From positions 62,001 through 126,000 of the forward strand of contig CAVPDQ010000022.1 of NCBI GenBank assembly GCA_963702685.1: 64,000 nucleotides of DNA, in the 5' to 3' direction. Under the pieces are notes generated by a model. It saw only the letters and a program-made list of their open reading frames with translations. It was not told the DNA's origin and did no database searches. Shown in pieces: positions 36,238-44,175 of this stretch. The number at the start of each line of letters is the position of its first letter. Position 1 is the stretch's first letter. The DNA comes from AP-15 sp963702685. GTDB lineage: Bacteria; Pseudomonadota; Alphaproteobacteria; ATCC43930; CGMCC-115725. The position numbers and the translations under genes were made by a program.

Positions 36238-37728
36238 CTAAACGACCCGCTCGGCCTGCCAGCTTCCGGGGCCGAATTGGCTCTTGTTGACGATCCCGGA
36301 GCCGCCCTGAGGATTGCCGGCGCCGAGGCGGGCGGTGCCGGTCATCCGTCCATCGCGCAGCTCGCCGTCGAGCAAATACGAGATCACGCTGCCTTCGTAG
36401 CGCGCGCTGAAAGCAAGACGAACGATCGACCCGGCAAGCGAGCCGTTGACGGGGCCGGCGAACCCGTCGGAACGCTGCCGCCCGGCGAGGTCGGGGCCGC
36501 GCTGCTCGATGCTCAGCCGGTGGGTTCGCGAGCCATGCAGAAAATCGACGCGCATCTCCCACTCACCGCCGAGATCGGCCGTCGCCGCGGCAATGGCTCT
36601 CGCCTGGGCAGCGTCCCGTCGGGATGCGACCAGCGCCGCGGCGGCGGCGGCCCCGACCGCGGCTGCCTCGCCGGGCTGCAGCTGGAACGGGTCGATCTCG
36701 ATCGAGCTTTCGGTCGCCGAATTGTCGTCGAGCATGATGCGCGGCTCGCCGTCGAGCACCCGGTCGCGCAGCCCGAGCCCGTCGAGCGAATAGGCCGCGC
36801 GGTCCCAGGAAATCTTGAGCCGCGGCACCAGATCGACACCCTCGGGTGCAATCACCTCGCTCAGCACTCCCGGCAACCGGCCGACCCGCTCGGCGATGAC
36901 CGCGAGGTCGTCGTCCCATTTCTGTCGCTCGGCCGCAGCGTCGCGCTCTTCGAACCAGTATTCGAGTGCGGCGATGACCCCGACGATGTCCTCTTTCGAC
37001 ACCTTCATCGGACGGCCCAGCGCCTGGTGCGGCGAGGCGTTGCGCCAAGCGGCCTGGACCAGGGGTTTCGAGCCGAGCAAAAGCCCGCTGGTCTGCGGCC
37101 CGCGCAGAAACTTGCCGCCGCTGTAGACGACGAGGTCGGCGCCGCGCGCAAGCCACGGGCTCGGCCGCTCGATATGCTCGGAGGCGGCATCGACCAGGAT
37201 CGGAATGCCGCGCGGCTTGGCGATCCGGGCGAGCTCTTCGAGCCGCACCGGGGAGAGGTGCTCCTGCTTGCCGAGCAGCACGATCATCGCCACCGGCTCG
37301 GCGAGCGCCTGGTCGAGATCGGCGCGGGTGTCGATCTCGACGATGTGGCAGCCGATCATCCGCACCGCTTGGTCATAGGCAAAGCGCTGGGTCCGCGGGA
37401 TAATGACGCGGTTGACCATGCCCTCGGTAAAGGGCAGGCGCAGCATCTTTACCGGATCGTTGCCGGCGACGCAGGCGGCGGTGCCGAGCGCCACCGCAGC
37501 CGCGCTGCCGCAGGTCACCACACCCCATTCGGCGCCGGTCAGCTCGGCGATGCGCCGGCCCGCCGCCTCCATCAGCTCGTCGAGATTGACGAAAGCGTGC
37601 GACGCACGGTCCATCGCCTCGCGCACCTGCGGCAGCATCAGGCTGCCGCCATGCATCGTGCGCACGCTGCAGCAATTGATGAACGGGCGTACGCCCAAAG
37701 CCAGATAGGGGTTGGTGTTTGCCTGCAC
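36238..37728 (-). CDS. SelA-like PLP-dependent enzyme with an extra C-terminal domain
   Basis: A 496-residue PLP-fold enzyme of the SelA/D-glucosaminate-6-phosphate ammonia lyase family. The Lys is in VVYSGGKFLRGPQTSG (Schiff base region); GSAAAVALGTAACVAGNDP and ILVDAASEHIERPSPWLARG also fit. The residues around the Lys are SGGKFLRGPQ, not the SGDKLLGGPQ of true SelA, so selenocysteine synthase is unlikely. Residues about 385-496 form a beta-rich extra domain (GEWEMRVDFLHGSRTHRLS). GTG 37728 is chosen because GGAGGAG lies just upstream. Its substrate is unknown. Confidence 0.75.
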   Translation of the reverse strand: MQANTNPYLALGVRPFINCCSVRTMHGGSLMLPQVREAMDRASHAFVNLDELMEAAGRRIAELTGAEWGVVTCGSAAAVALGTAACVAGNDPVKMLRLPFTEGMVNRVIIPRTQRFAYDQAVRMIGCHIVEIDTRADLDQALAEPVAMIVLLGKQEHLSPVRLEELARIAKPRGIPILVDAASEHIERPSPWLARGADLVVYSGGKFLRGPQTSGLLLGSKPLVQAAWRNASPHQALGRPMKVSKEDIVGVIAALEYWFEERDAAAERQKWDDDLAVIAERVGRLPGVLSEVIAPEGVDLVPRLKISWDRAAYSLDGLGLRDRVLDGEPRIMLDDNSATESSIEIDPFQLQPGEAAAVGAAAAAALVASRRDAAQARAIAAATADLGGEWEMRVDFLHGSRTHRLSIEQRGPDLAGRQRSDGFAGPVNGSLAGSIVRLAFSARYEGSVISYLLDGELRDGRMTGTARLGAGNPQGGSGIVNKSQFGPGSWQAERVV

Positions 37729-37864
37729 GGGAGCTCCTCCGCGGAGAATGCACCCGAATATACCAGGGGCTTCGACCCATGGGACAACGGATCGGGAGCG
37801 ATTCGCCTTTCCCGGTGTTTTCCTCGATGGCTCGTCTCGGCCGTTATTGAGGAAGGTGCCCATC

Positions 37865-38179
37865 ATGCCAGAGCAGCAGGATTTTGTGGATAAGGGCGGC
37901 AACGCGATCAGCAACGGCGTCGGCCAGGCGACCGAAGCGGTGGAGAAGCTGCGTTCCGTCGTCGACCAGGCGTCACGCTCGATCGGCGAGATGACCCAGG
38001 CCACCGGCCAGTGGGCCCAGGATGCGCAAAAGCGCGCCGGCGAAATGGCCAAGGACCTCCAGGCGCAAGGCGAGCGGGCCGCGACCACCGTCGCGCAGCA
38101 GGTCGAGAGCTACCCCTTGACCAGCTTGGCGATCGCCTTTGGCGTCGGCTTTCTGGTCGCTAACCTGATCCGCCGCTGA
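37865..38179 (+). CDS. Small membrane-anchored protein (DUF883/phasin-like)
   Basis: A 104-residue protein. The amphipathic, Q/A/E-rich helix (AVEKLRSVVDQASRSIG and following) ends in a single membrane segment (TSLAIAFGVGFLVANLI) and RR. This resembles YqjD/ElaB/DUF883 proteins, which tether ribosomes to the membrane, or phasin-like helices. ATG 37865 is preceded by GAGGAAGG; the longer open frame upstream is not needed. It diverges from the SelA-like gene. Confidence 0.7.
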   Translation: MPEQQDFVDKGGNAISNGVGQATEAVEKLRSVVDQASRSIGEMTQATGQWAQDAQKRAGEMAKDLQAQGERAATTVAQQVESYPLTSLAIAFGVGFLVANLIRR

Positions 38180-38243
38180 ACCGGGGCAATCCGCCACGCC
38201 AGCGCGGTTGATCGCGGTGCGCCGGGCGGCTATTCCGTGAGGG

Positions 38244-38984
38244 ATGGCCGCCACGGTGCATGAATTATCCGACATCGGCCGGGAACGGGCGCTGGTGCTC
38301 TTTTCCGGCGGTCAGGATTCGACGACTTGCCTCGCCTGGGCGCTCGAGCGTTTCGCCGGGGTCGAGACCATCGGGTTCGACTACCGGCAGCGCCATCGCA
38401 TCGAGCTCGATTGTCGCAGCGCCGTGATCGCCCGGTTGCGCCGCGAATTTCCGGATTGGAACGACCGCCTCGCCGAGGATCACCTGCTCGATTGCGGGGT
38501 GCTGGGCCGGATCAGCGACACCGCCCTGACCGGGGCCGCCGCGATCACGTATGACGAGGGTGGTCTGCCGAACACCTTTGTCCCCGGCCGCAACCTGTTG
38601 TTTTTCGTCCTGGCTGCGGCGGTCGGCTATCGGCGCGGCGCGCGGCATCTCGTCGGCGGCATGTGCGAGACCGACTACTCCGGCTATCCCGATTGCCGCG
38701 ACGACACGCTGAAGGCTTTGCAGGCGACGCTGTCCCTCGGCACCGAGCGGCGCTTTGTCATCCATACGCCGCTGATGTGGCGCGACAAGGCGGCGACCTG
38801 GGCATTGGCCCGGGATCTCGGCGGCGAGCCGCTCGTCGAGCTGATCCGAGAGGAAACCCACAGCTGCTATCTCGGCGACCGTTCACGGCGGCATGATTGG
38901 GGCTACGGTTGCGGCGAATGTCCGGCTTGCGCGCTGCGCCAGGCGGGGTGGGAAAGATTTACGCGGGGGCTGACCGGGCGATGA
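38244..38984 (+). CDS. queC: 7-cyano-7-deazaguanine synthase
   Basis: Makes preQ0 from 7-carboxy-7-deazaguanine with ATP and ammonia, the last shared step of queuosine precursor synthesis. 246 residues. The PP-loop SGGQDSTTCLAWAL lies near residues 14-27, and a zinc-site set of cysteines near the end reads ETHSCYLG, then GCGECPACALR. It overlaps queE by four bases (ATGA). Confidence 0.96.
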   Translation: MAATVHELSDIGRERALVLFSGGQDSTTCLAWALERFAGVETIGFDYRQRHRIELDCRSAVIARLRREFPDWNDRLAEDHLLDCGVLGRISDTALTGAAAITYDEGGLPNTFVPGRNLLFFVLAAAVGYRRGARHLVGGMCETDYSGYPDCRDDTLKALQATLSLGTERRFVIHTPLMWRDKAATWALARDLGGEPLVELIREETHSCYLGDRSRRHDWGYGCGECPACALRQAGWERFTRGLTGR

Positions 38985-39613
38985 GCTACGCGGTCAAGGA
39001 GATCTTTTATACGTTGCAAGGTGAGGGCGCGCAGACCGGCCGGCCGGCGGTGTTCTGCCGGTTCTCCGGGTGCAATTTATGGTCCGGGCGCGAGGCGGAT
39101 CGAGCGAGCGCGGCGTGCTCCTTTTGCGACACCGACTTTGTCGGCACCGACGGCAGCGAGGGCGGGCGCTATCCCGATGCCGCCGCGCTCGCCGGCAAGA
39201 TCGCGTCCTTGTGGCCCAGCGGACCGGGCGTTCCTTTTGTCGTTTGCACCGGCGGCGAGCCGCTGCTGCAGCTCGACCCGCCGCTGATCGAGGCGCTGCA
39301 CGCGCGCGGCTTCGCCGTCGCCGTCGAAACCAACGGCACGATCATGCCGCCGCCGGGTCTCGACTGGGTGTGCGTCAGCCCCAAATCAGCCGCCGCGCTG
39401 ATCCTCGAAAAGGGTGACGAATTGAAGATTGTCATGCCGCAGCCGGACCTCGACCCGCGCGATTTTGCCGGCCTCGATTTCCGCCGCTTTTCGGTGCAGC
39501 CGATGGATGGCCCCGAGCGCCGGCGCAACACGGCGCTCGCGATCGCCTTCTGCCACGCCCACCCGCAATGGCAATTGAGCTTGCAGACCCACAAGCTCGC
39601 CGGCTTCCGTTAG
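38981..39613 (+). CDS. queE: 7-carboxy-7-deazaguanine synthase
   Basis: A radical-SAM enzyme that makes 7-carboxy-7-deazaguanine from 6-carboxytetrahydropterin. The 210 residues include the cluster cysteines in FSGCNLW and the later CSFCDTD, the spacing (C-x14-C-x2-C) used by part of the QueE family, and the SAM-binding CTGGEPLLQ. The end SLQTHKLAGFR is typical. ATG 38981 overlaps the queC stop. queD and queF are not in the window. Confidence 0.95.
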   Translation: MSYAVKEIFYTLQGEGAQTGRPAVFCRFSGCNLWSGREADRASAACSFCDTDFVGTDGSEGGRYPDAAALAGKIASLWPSGPGVPFVVCTGGEPLLQLDPPLIEALHARGFAVAVETNGTIMPPPGLDWVCVSPKSAAALILEKGDELKIVMPQPDLDPRDFAGLDFRRFSVQPMDGPERRRNTALAIAFCHAHPQWQLSLQTHKLAGFR

Positions 39614-39618
39614 CCAGG

Positions 39619-39855
39619 ATGTGCCGAGATTTCGCGGAGATCTCTGCCGATACCCTGCGCCGTCTCGCCCTCCAGCAAGGCAGCGCGTGGCTGCGGGCTT
39701 GGCGGACAGCGCACAGGATGAGCCAGGCGGAAGCGGCGAGCGCGCTGGGGGTCAGCGCCCGCCTGTGGTGCCAATATGAGGCCGGATCGCATCTCCTGCC
39801 GAAAACCGTTCGGCTCGCGGGGATCGGTCTCGACGCCCACGGGGAAGCGGCGTGA
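39619..39855 (+). CDS. Small XRE-type helix-turn-helix protein
   Basis: A 78-residue protein. The helix-turn-helix of the Cro/C1 (XRE) type is seen in MSQAEAASALGVSARLWCQYEAG. ATG 39619 lies six bases after queE's stop; its TGA overlaps the possible GTG start of rph by four bases. It sits inside an otherwise housekeeping run, so it may be an autoregulator of the queCE-rph-rdgB-hemW transcript; this is inference. Confidence 0.7.
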   Translation: MCRDFAEISADTLRRLALQQGSAWLRAWRTAHRMSQAEAASALGVSARLWCQYEAGSHLLPKTVRLAGIGLDAHGEAA

Positions 39856-40580
39856 CCGATATGCGACCCTCCGGCCGCGCCGCCGACGTGATGCGGCCGG
39901 TTACCCTCGAACCGGGCTTCGCCAAGTATGCCGAGGGCTCGTGCCTGGCGAGGTTCGGTGATACGCATGTGCTCTGTACCGCTTCGGTCGAAGAGCGGGT
40001 GCCGCCCTTTCTACGCAACACCGGCAAGGGCTGGGTCACCGCCGAATACGGCATGCTGCCGCGCTCGACCCACACGCGCACCGACCGCGAGGCGGCGCGC
40101 GGCCGACAGAGCGGGCGCACCCAGGAAATCCAGCGGCTGATCGGGCGCAGCCTGCGCGCGGTGACCGATCTGGCGGCGCTGGGCGAGCGCCAGATACGGA
40201 TCGACTGCGACGTATTGCAGGCCGATGGCGGCACCCGCACCGCCGCTGTCACCGGCAGCTATGTGGCATTGCACCAGGCGCTGGCTCGGCTGGTTGCCGG
40301 TGGCCAGCTTGCCGCCCTGCCGCTCGCCGACAGCGTCGCCGCGGTTTCCTGCGGCGTCGTCGCCGGAGCGGCCGTGCTCGACCTCGACTACGCCGAGGAT
40401 TCGCGGGCCGAAACCGACGCCAATTTTGTGCTGACCGGGGCGGGCGGCATCGTCGAGATCCAGGCGACCGCCGAGGGTGCGCCCTTTGACGAGGCGCTCT
40501 TCGCCGAGATGCTGCGGCTGGCGCGCGCCGGCATCGCTGATCTGACCCGGGCGCAACGCACCGCATTGGGCCTCGGGTGA
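39852..40580 (+). CDS. rph: Ribonuclease PH
   Basis: A phosphate-dependent 3'-5' exoribonuclease that trims tRNA precursors. 242 residues from GTG 39852; an in-frame ATG at 39861 (MRPSGRAADVMRPVTLE) gives the usual family start and is the other likely start. Family blocks: GDTHVLCTASVEERVPPF, GWVTAEYGMLPRSTH, RQSGRTQEIQRLIGRSLR and CDVLQADGGTRTAAVTG. It precedes rdgB by three bases. Confidence 0.95.
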   Translation: MTDMRPSGRAADVMRPVTLEPGFAKYAEGSCLARFGDTHVLCTASVEERVPPFLRNTGKGWVTAEYGMLPRSTHTRTDREAARGRQSGRTQEIQRLIGRSLRAVTDLAALGERQIRIDCDVLQADGGTRTAAVTGSYVALHQALARLVAGGQLAALPLADSVAAVSCGVVAGAAVLDLDYAEDSRAETDANFVLTGAGGIVEIQATAEGAPFDEALFAEMLRLARAGIADLTRAQRTALGLG

Positions 40581-40583
40581 AAG

Positions 40584-41183
40584 ATGCCGCGCCGCTTTGA
40601 TGGCGATCGGCTGGTTATCGCCAGCCACAACCCCGGCAAGGTCGAGGAAATTTCGGCATTGCTGGCGCCGTTCCGGGTCGAGGCCGTCTCGGCCGGCGCG
40701 CTCGGCCTGCCGGAACCGGAGGAAACCGGCGACACTTTCGAGGCGAACGCCGCGCTGAAGGCGCACGCCTCGGCGCAGGCGAGCCGGCTGCCGGCATTGG
40801 CTGACGATTCCGGGCTGGTGGTGCCGGCGCTCGGCGGCGCGCCCGGCATCTACTCTGCCCGCTGGGCTGGTCCGGCGAAGGATTTCGGCAGCGCCATGGC
40901 CCGCGTTGAGCGCGAGCTCGGCGACCGGGACCGGAGCGCGGTCTTTGTTGCGGTGCTGGCGTTGGCCTGGCCCGACGGCCATGCCGAATTGTTCCGTGGC
41001 GAAGTCTCGGGGCGTCTCCTCTGGCCGCCGCGTGGCGAGCACGGTTTTGGCTACGACCCGATTTTTGTGCCCGCCGGCGACACCCGCACCTTCGGCGAGA
41101 TCGAGGCCGCCGAAAAGCACCGGATCAGCCACCGCGCCCGCGCCTTTGCCAAGCTCGTCGCCGGCTGCTTTGCCGGGCGGTGA
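40584..41183 (+). CDS. rdgB: dITP/XTP pyrophosphatase
   Basis: Removes non-canonical purine triphosphates (dITP, XTP) from the nucleotide pool. 199 residues of the RdgB/HAM1 family. Seen: VIASHNPGKVEEI at the start, ADDSGLVVPALGG, GIYSARWAG, GEHGFGYDPIFVP and KHRISHRARAF. The start ATG 40584 is three bases after the rph stop. It is followed at once by the open frame of hemW. Confidence 0.95.
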   Translation: MPRRFDGDRLVIASHNPGKVEEISALLAPFRVEAVSAGALGLPEPEETGDTFEANAALKAHASAQASRLPALADDSGLVVPALGGAPGIYSARWAGPAKDFGSAMARVERELGDRDRSAVFVAVLALAWPDGHAELFRGEVSGRLLWPPRGEHGFGYDPIFVPAGDTRTFGEIEAAEKHRISHRARAFAKLVAGCFAGR

Positions 41184-42524
41184 GTGAGCTCCTTGGACCA
41201 TTTCACCGGCTTCGGCCCCCACCCCGAGCCTCCTGCGCCCGCGCAAGGTGTGCACAGATCTCAAAGCTCTAATATCCCCCTCTCCGCCCTTGGGGGCGGA
41301 GAGGGTCGGGGTGAGGTGGGGGGAGCCCCAGCTCCGCTTGCGGGGGCGGGAGAGGGCTCGGCGGGCGATGCGTACAATTCCGAGCCGCTCGCCGTCTATA
41401 TCCATTGGCCGTTCTGCCGCTCGAAATGTCCCTATTGCGACTTCAACAGCCATGTTCGCGACGCCGTCGATGCGGCGCGCTGGACGCGGGCGCTGCTTGC
41501 CGACCTCGACCATCAGGCCGAGCTGGCACCAGGGCGCGAGGTCGGCTCGGTGTTCTTCGGCGGTGGCACGCCGTCGCTGATGCCGCCCGAAACGGTGGCC
41601 GCTCTGATCGACCGCGTGCGCGCACGCTGGGCGACCGCGCCCGATCTCGAAGTGACCCTCGAAGCCAACCCGAATTCGGCCGAGGCAGGCCGCTTTCGCG
41701 CCTATGCCGAAGCCGGGGTCAATCGCTTGTCGATCGGTGTTCAGTCGCTCGATGAGGTGGCGTTGCATTTCCTCGGCCGCGCGCATGGCCGCGCCGAGGC
41801 GATCGCCGCGATCGAGCAGGCGCGCGCCATTTTTCCGCGCTTTTCGTTCGACCTGATCTATGCCCGGCCCGACCAGACCGCCGCCGCCTGGTCGGAGGAG
41901 CTGAACGAGGCGCTGATGCTGGCCGGCGACCATCTGTCGCTTTATCAGCTGACAATCGAGCCCGGCACCGCCTTTGGCACTCTGGCGCGGCGCGGCGAGC
42001 TCGCCCTGGCCGATGACGACGACACCGCGTCGTTGTACGAGCTGACCCAGAACCGCCTCGCCGTGCACGGGCTGCCGGCTTACGAAATCTCCAACCACGC
42101 TCGTCCCGGCGCCGAATGCCGCCACAACCTCGCCTATTGGCGCTACCAGGATTACGCCGGGATCGGCCCCGGCGCGCATGGCCGCTTGACCCGAGGCGGC
42201 GGCAAATACGCGACCCGTCAGCGCCGGTCGCCCGAAGCCTGGCTCGCCGCCGTCGAAAGCGCCGGCACCGGTCTCGAAGAAGAGACTTCGATCGAACCCG
42301 CTGCGATGGTCGAGGAAATTCTGATGATGGGTCTACGCCTCGGCGAAGGCGTCGCCCGCTCCCGGCTCGAGCCCATCGTCGGCCAGAACATCGAAACCCT
42401 ATTCGCGCGCACTCTCCCACCCTTGCTCGAAGGCGGCTTTCTGACGCTGGATCCGGTTTGCCTTGCCGCCACTGCCGCCGGTCGCCAGCGCCTCAACGCC
42501 GTTCTCGCCAGCCTTCTCGCCTGA
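41184..42524 (+). CDS. hemW: HemW-type radical-SAM protein (heme chaperone)
   Basis: A HemW/CPO-like radical-SAM protein. The cluster motif is WPFCRSKCPYCDFN, with GGGTPSLMPP (SAM) and SIGVQSLDE following, and it ends in the usual HemN C-terminal domain. The open frame from GTG 41184, next to the rdgB stop, gives 446 residues, but the first about 65 contain a repeat-derived, low-complexity stretch. A GTG at 41316 gives 402 residues, close to the family length, so the true start is unsettled. Function is in heme trafficking rather than coproporphyrinogen oxidation for most HemW proteins. Confidence 0.9.
   Translation: MSSLDHFTGFGPHPEPPAPAQGVHRSQSSNIPLSALGGGEGRGEVGGAPAPLAGAGEGSAGDAYNSEPLAVYIHWPFCRSKCPYCDFNSHVRDAVDAARWTRALLADLDHQAELAPGREVGSVFFGGGTPSLMPPETVAALIDRVRARWATAPDLEVTLEANPNSAEAGRFRAYAEAGVNRLSIGVQSLDEVALHFLGRAHGRAEAIAAIEQARAIFPRFSFDLIYARPDQTAAAWSEELNEALMLAGDHLSLYQLTIEPGTAFGTLARRGELALADDDDTASLYELTQNRLAVHGLPAYEISNHARPGAECRHNLAYWRYQDYAGIGPGAHGRLTRGGGKYATRQRRSPEAWLAAVESAGTGLEEETSIEPAAMVEEILMMGLRLGEGVARSRLEPIVGQNIETLFARTLPPLLEGGFLTLDPVCLAATAAGRQRLNAVLASLLA
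41215..41360. repeat. GC-rich hairpin repeat at the hemW start
   Basis: A composite GC-rich inverted repeat, with the core hairpin CTCTCCGCCC TTGG GGGCGGAGAG at about 41280-41303 followed by GGTCGGGGTGAGG. It falls inside the open frame of hemW upstream of the conserved start. Related C/G-rich units lie at 42715-42830 and near 2490. It may be an intergenic repeat that has ended up between rdgB and hemW. Confidence 0.6.
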
Positions 42525-42877
42525 ACGGGCATCGTTGCGATGCGACCCGGCGCAGCGCCTCTACCGGCTGCGCCGCGGTTGAGCTCCCGCCGCGCAATGT
42601 CGCGGCACGTTGCTCCACCTGAGCCAAACGCCCGCCAGCGTCGGCCTCAAAAGCAGCGACAACTTTTATAGATCGACCTCGGTTTAGAGCCGTTTCCGAT
42701 CAACTTGCACCGCGCTCACCCCCTCCCAAACCCTCCCCCATCAAGGGTGCCGGCCGGGGGGAGGGCCTTTATCAGCACGCCTATTGGTACTCCCGCCCCC
42801 TCGATGGGGGCGGGTCGGGGTGGGGGTGATCCGTGCCCAGTCCATCGATCCGGCCGAAAACCGGTTCAGCGTCGTTT
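42525..42877. repeat. Gene-free stretch with GC-rich repeats, chromosome/prophage boundary
   Basis: A 353-base interval between hemW and the first prophage gene; no gene seen. It contains CCCCTCC-type repeats at about 42715-42770 and a hairpin CCGCCCCC TCGA TGGGGGCGGG at about 42798-42816 with GGTCGGGGTGGGGG. They are related to the repeat at 41275. The boundary of the phage-derived DNA must lie here or just to its right, but no attachment-site core or tRNA gene was recognised. Confidence 0.5.
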
Positions 42878-43063
42878 TTAATTCGAGAGACGTTTTTCCG
42901 GAACGAGGACAGCGATCAGCCCGGCGATCGACACCAGCAGCTGGACTATGGCCTGCAGCATGGCGTCATCGATGTGAATGCCGGCTGCGCCGAGAAATGC
43001 ACCAAGCCCTGCATAAGTCGACGGCTCCTTGAGGCGTTCGGCAAGAAAAATCAGCAAGCTCAT
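42878..43063 (-). CDS. Small membrane protein of the prophage (holin-like)
   Basis: A 61-residue protein. After a charged start (MSLLIFLAERLKEPST), a stretch with small residues (YAGLGAFLGAAGIHI) and a stronger hydrophobic segment (AIVQLLVSIAGLIAVLV) could form two membrane helices, and it ends in charged residues. This fits a phage holin, but the family is not recognised. ATG 43063 is chosen over 43114 because AAAGGAA lies about 9 bases upstream. It is the last gene of the phage strand. Confidence 0.55.
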   Translation of the reverse strand: MSLLIFLAERLKEPSTYAGLGAFLGAAGIHIDDAMLQAIVQLLVSIAGLIAVLVPEKRLSN

Positions 43064-43125
43064 CGTCAATTCCTTTTGCAAGAGATACAGGGAGCCGTAG
43101 ATAGGCGCTGTCATATTTCGTCATG

Positions 43126-43310
43126 GCCGTGCTCGACACGGCCATCTGTGCTTCCAGCGGCACGGCGTCGACAAAAGAGATGGCCGGATCGAGCCCGGCC
43201 ATGACGATTTCAAGTTGTTATGGTTCTTAGAAATGAATACGCGAGGTTGTATCATGCTTTTCCCCGGACAGCACTGCGCTTTCGCGGGAACGACGAAAGA
43301 AACGAGGTTA
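43126..43310. repeat. Host-type REP palindromes between phage genes
   Basis: The 270-base gap between the last two phage genes holds chromosome-type repeats. At 43126-43148 lies GGCCGTGCTCGACACGGCC; at 43182-43207 lies GGCCGGATCGAGCCCGGCC. At 43264-43300 lies a remnant of the 36040-36122 family (GCTTTCGCGGGAACGACGAA). A perfect AT-rich palindrome ATTCAATTTTATTGAAT follows at 43310-43326. The similarity to copies at 2608 and 2660 shows that they are host repeats rather than phage DNA. Confidence 0.6.
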
Positions 43311-43333
43311 TTCAATTTTATTGAATCATGGCT

Positions 43334-43648
43334 CTAATGCTTGTCCTGCTTCTGCACGACCTGCGTGCGCAGATCGCCGAGCGCGTCGAAAATTCGGGTG
43401 AGCGCCGCGCGCATTTCGGTGCGAAAATCGCGGTCGTCGCTGCGCCGCTGGTCGAGCTCCCGCTCGACGGCGGCGATGCGCAGCTCATGCTCGGCAATCT
43501 GCATCGTCAGGTCGGCGCGCAGGTGCTCGATGTCCTCGCGCAGGCTGACGTAGCTGGTGACCGCGGCACCGCTGACCGTCAGAACCAGCACACCGGCCTG
43601 CATGAGATGCCCGAAATTGATTTCGGGCGAAAACCGAGGCTTTAGCAT
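43334..43648 (-). CDS. Small prophage protein with a membrane segment and coiled coil
   Basis: A 104-residue protein with one membrane segment near residues 16-33 (QAGVLVLTVSGAAVTSYV) followed by a charged helical region (LREDIEHLRADLTMQIAEHELRI is part of it) likely to form a coiled coil. Such proteins sit in lysis or tail regions of phages; I do not recognise a named family. It follows the 168-residue gene closely. Confidence 0.55.
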   Translation of the reverse strand: MLKPRFSPEINFGHLMQAGVLVLTVSGAAVTSYVSLREDIEHLRADLTMQIAEHELRIAAVERELDQRRSDDRDFRTEMRAALTRIFDALGDLRTQVVQKQDKH

Positions 43649-43652
43649 TGGT

Positions 43653-44159
43653 TCAAAACGGGAGCGGCAGCGCTTTGCCGAGGAGGTTCAGCAAGGCCGG
43701 GGCAATCACCGCACCGCATGGACCGGAAATCGCGGTCTGCAGCAAGCGGTCTCGCTCGGCGACGACAGCGATGCCGTCGGTCTGCGGCATCGGCGAGGCT
43801 GCCGCAGCCGGAGCAAGGCCGTTCCAGCATTGCACGCCAATGGTGTCGCCGCCGGCCGCCGCAAGCGCGGCGGCGTTGCCGAGATCGCCTTCGGTGAATT
43901 TGCCAAATTGCGAGCAAGCCGACAGGGCCAATGACAGCACGACACAGAAGACGAGGGCGCGACCGACAATGATCAATCCTCTCGCGCCCAGGTTGAAGTC
44001 TTTGGCGGCACCATCCGCTTGGCGAAGCACGCACACACCAGTATCGGTATCAGCCGACACGATGTCGCCAGGCAGGTCTTGCATCGTGTCGCGCCTTACG
44101 ATTTTGTAGCAGCGTTTCAATCTCTCGGGCTCGTCGGCCGCAAGCTTGCTCGGCAGCAT
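43653..44159 (-). CDS. Prophage protein with an internal lipobox
   Basis: A 168-residue open frame from ATG 44159 (GGAGGGAG just upstream). Residues 1-67 read as a complete small soluble protein (ending FNLGARGLIIVGR). From residue 68 a hydrophobic segment and a lipobox (FCVVLSLALSAC) start what looks like a small lipoprotein. It may be a true fusion, two genes joined by a lost stop or sequence error, or a signal-anchored protein with an N-terminal cytoplasmic part. No family recognised. It follows the tail-tip gene. Confidence 0.5.
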   Translation of the reverse strand: MLPSKLAADEPERLKRCYKIVRRDTMQDLPGDIVSADTDTGVCVLRQADGAAKDFNLGARGLIIVGRALVFCVVLSLALSACSQFGKFTEGDLGNAAALAAAGGDTIGVQCWNGLAPAAAASPMPQTDGIAVVAERDRLLQTAISGPCGAVIAPALLNLLGKALPLPF

Positions 44160-44175
44160 TTTGCTCCCTCCGGGT

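Noticed and set aside
36238..37728. Assigning this gene as true selA for the Sec system
   Set aside because: The Lys-site sequence SGGKFLRGPQ differs from SelA, and it lies 20 kb from selB with no link to it.
42525..43333. Prophage attachment site
   Set aside because: No tRNA gene, integrase, or direct repeat with a second end in the window could be found to support an att core.
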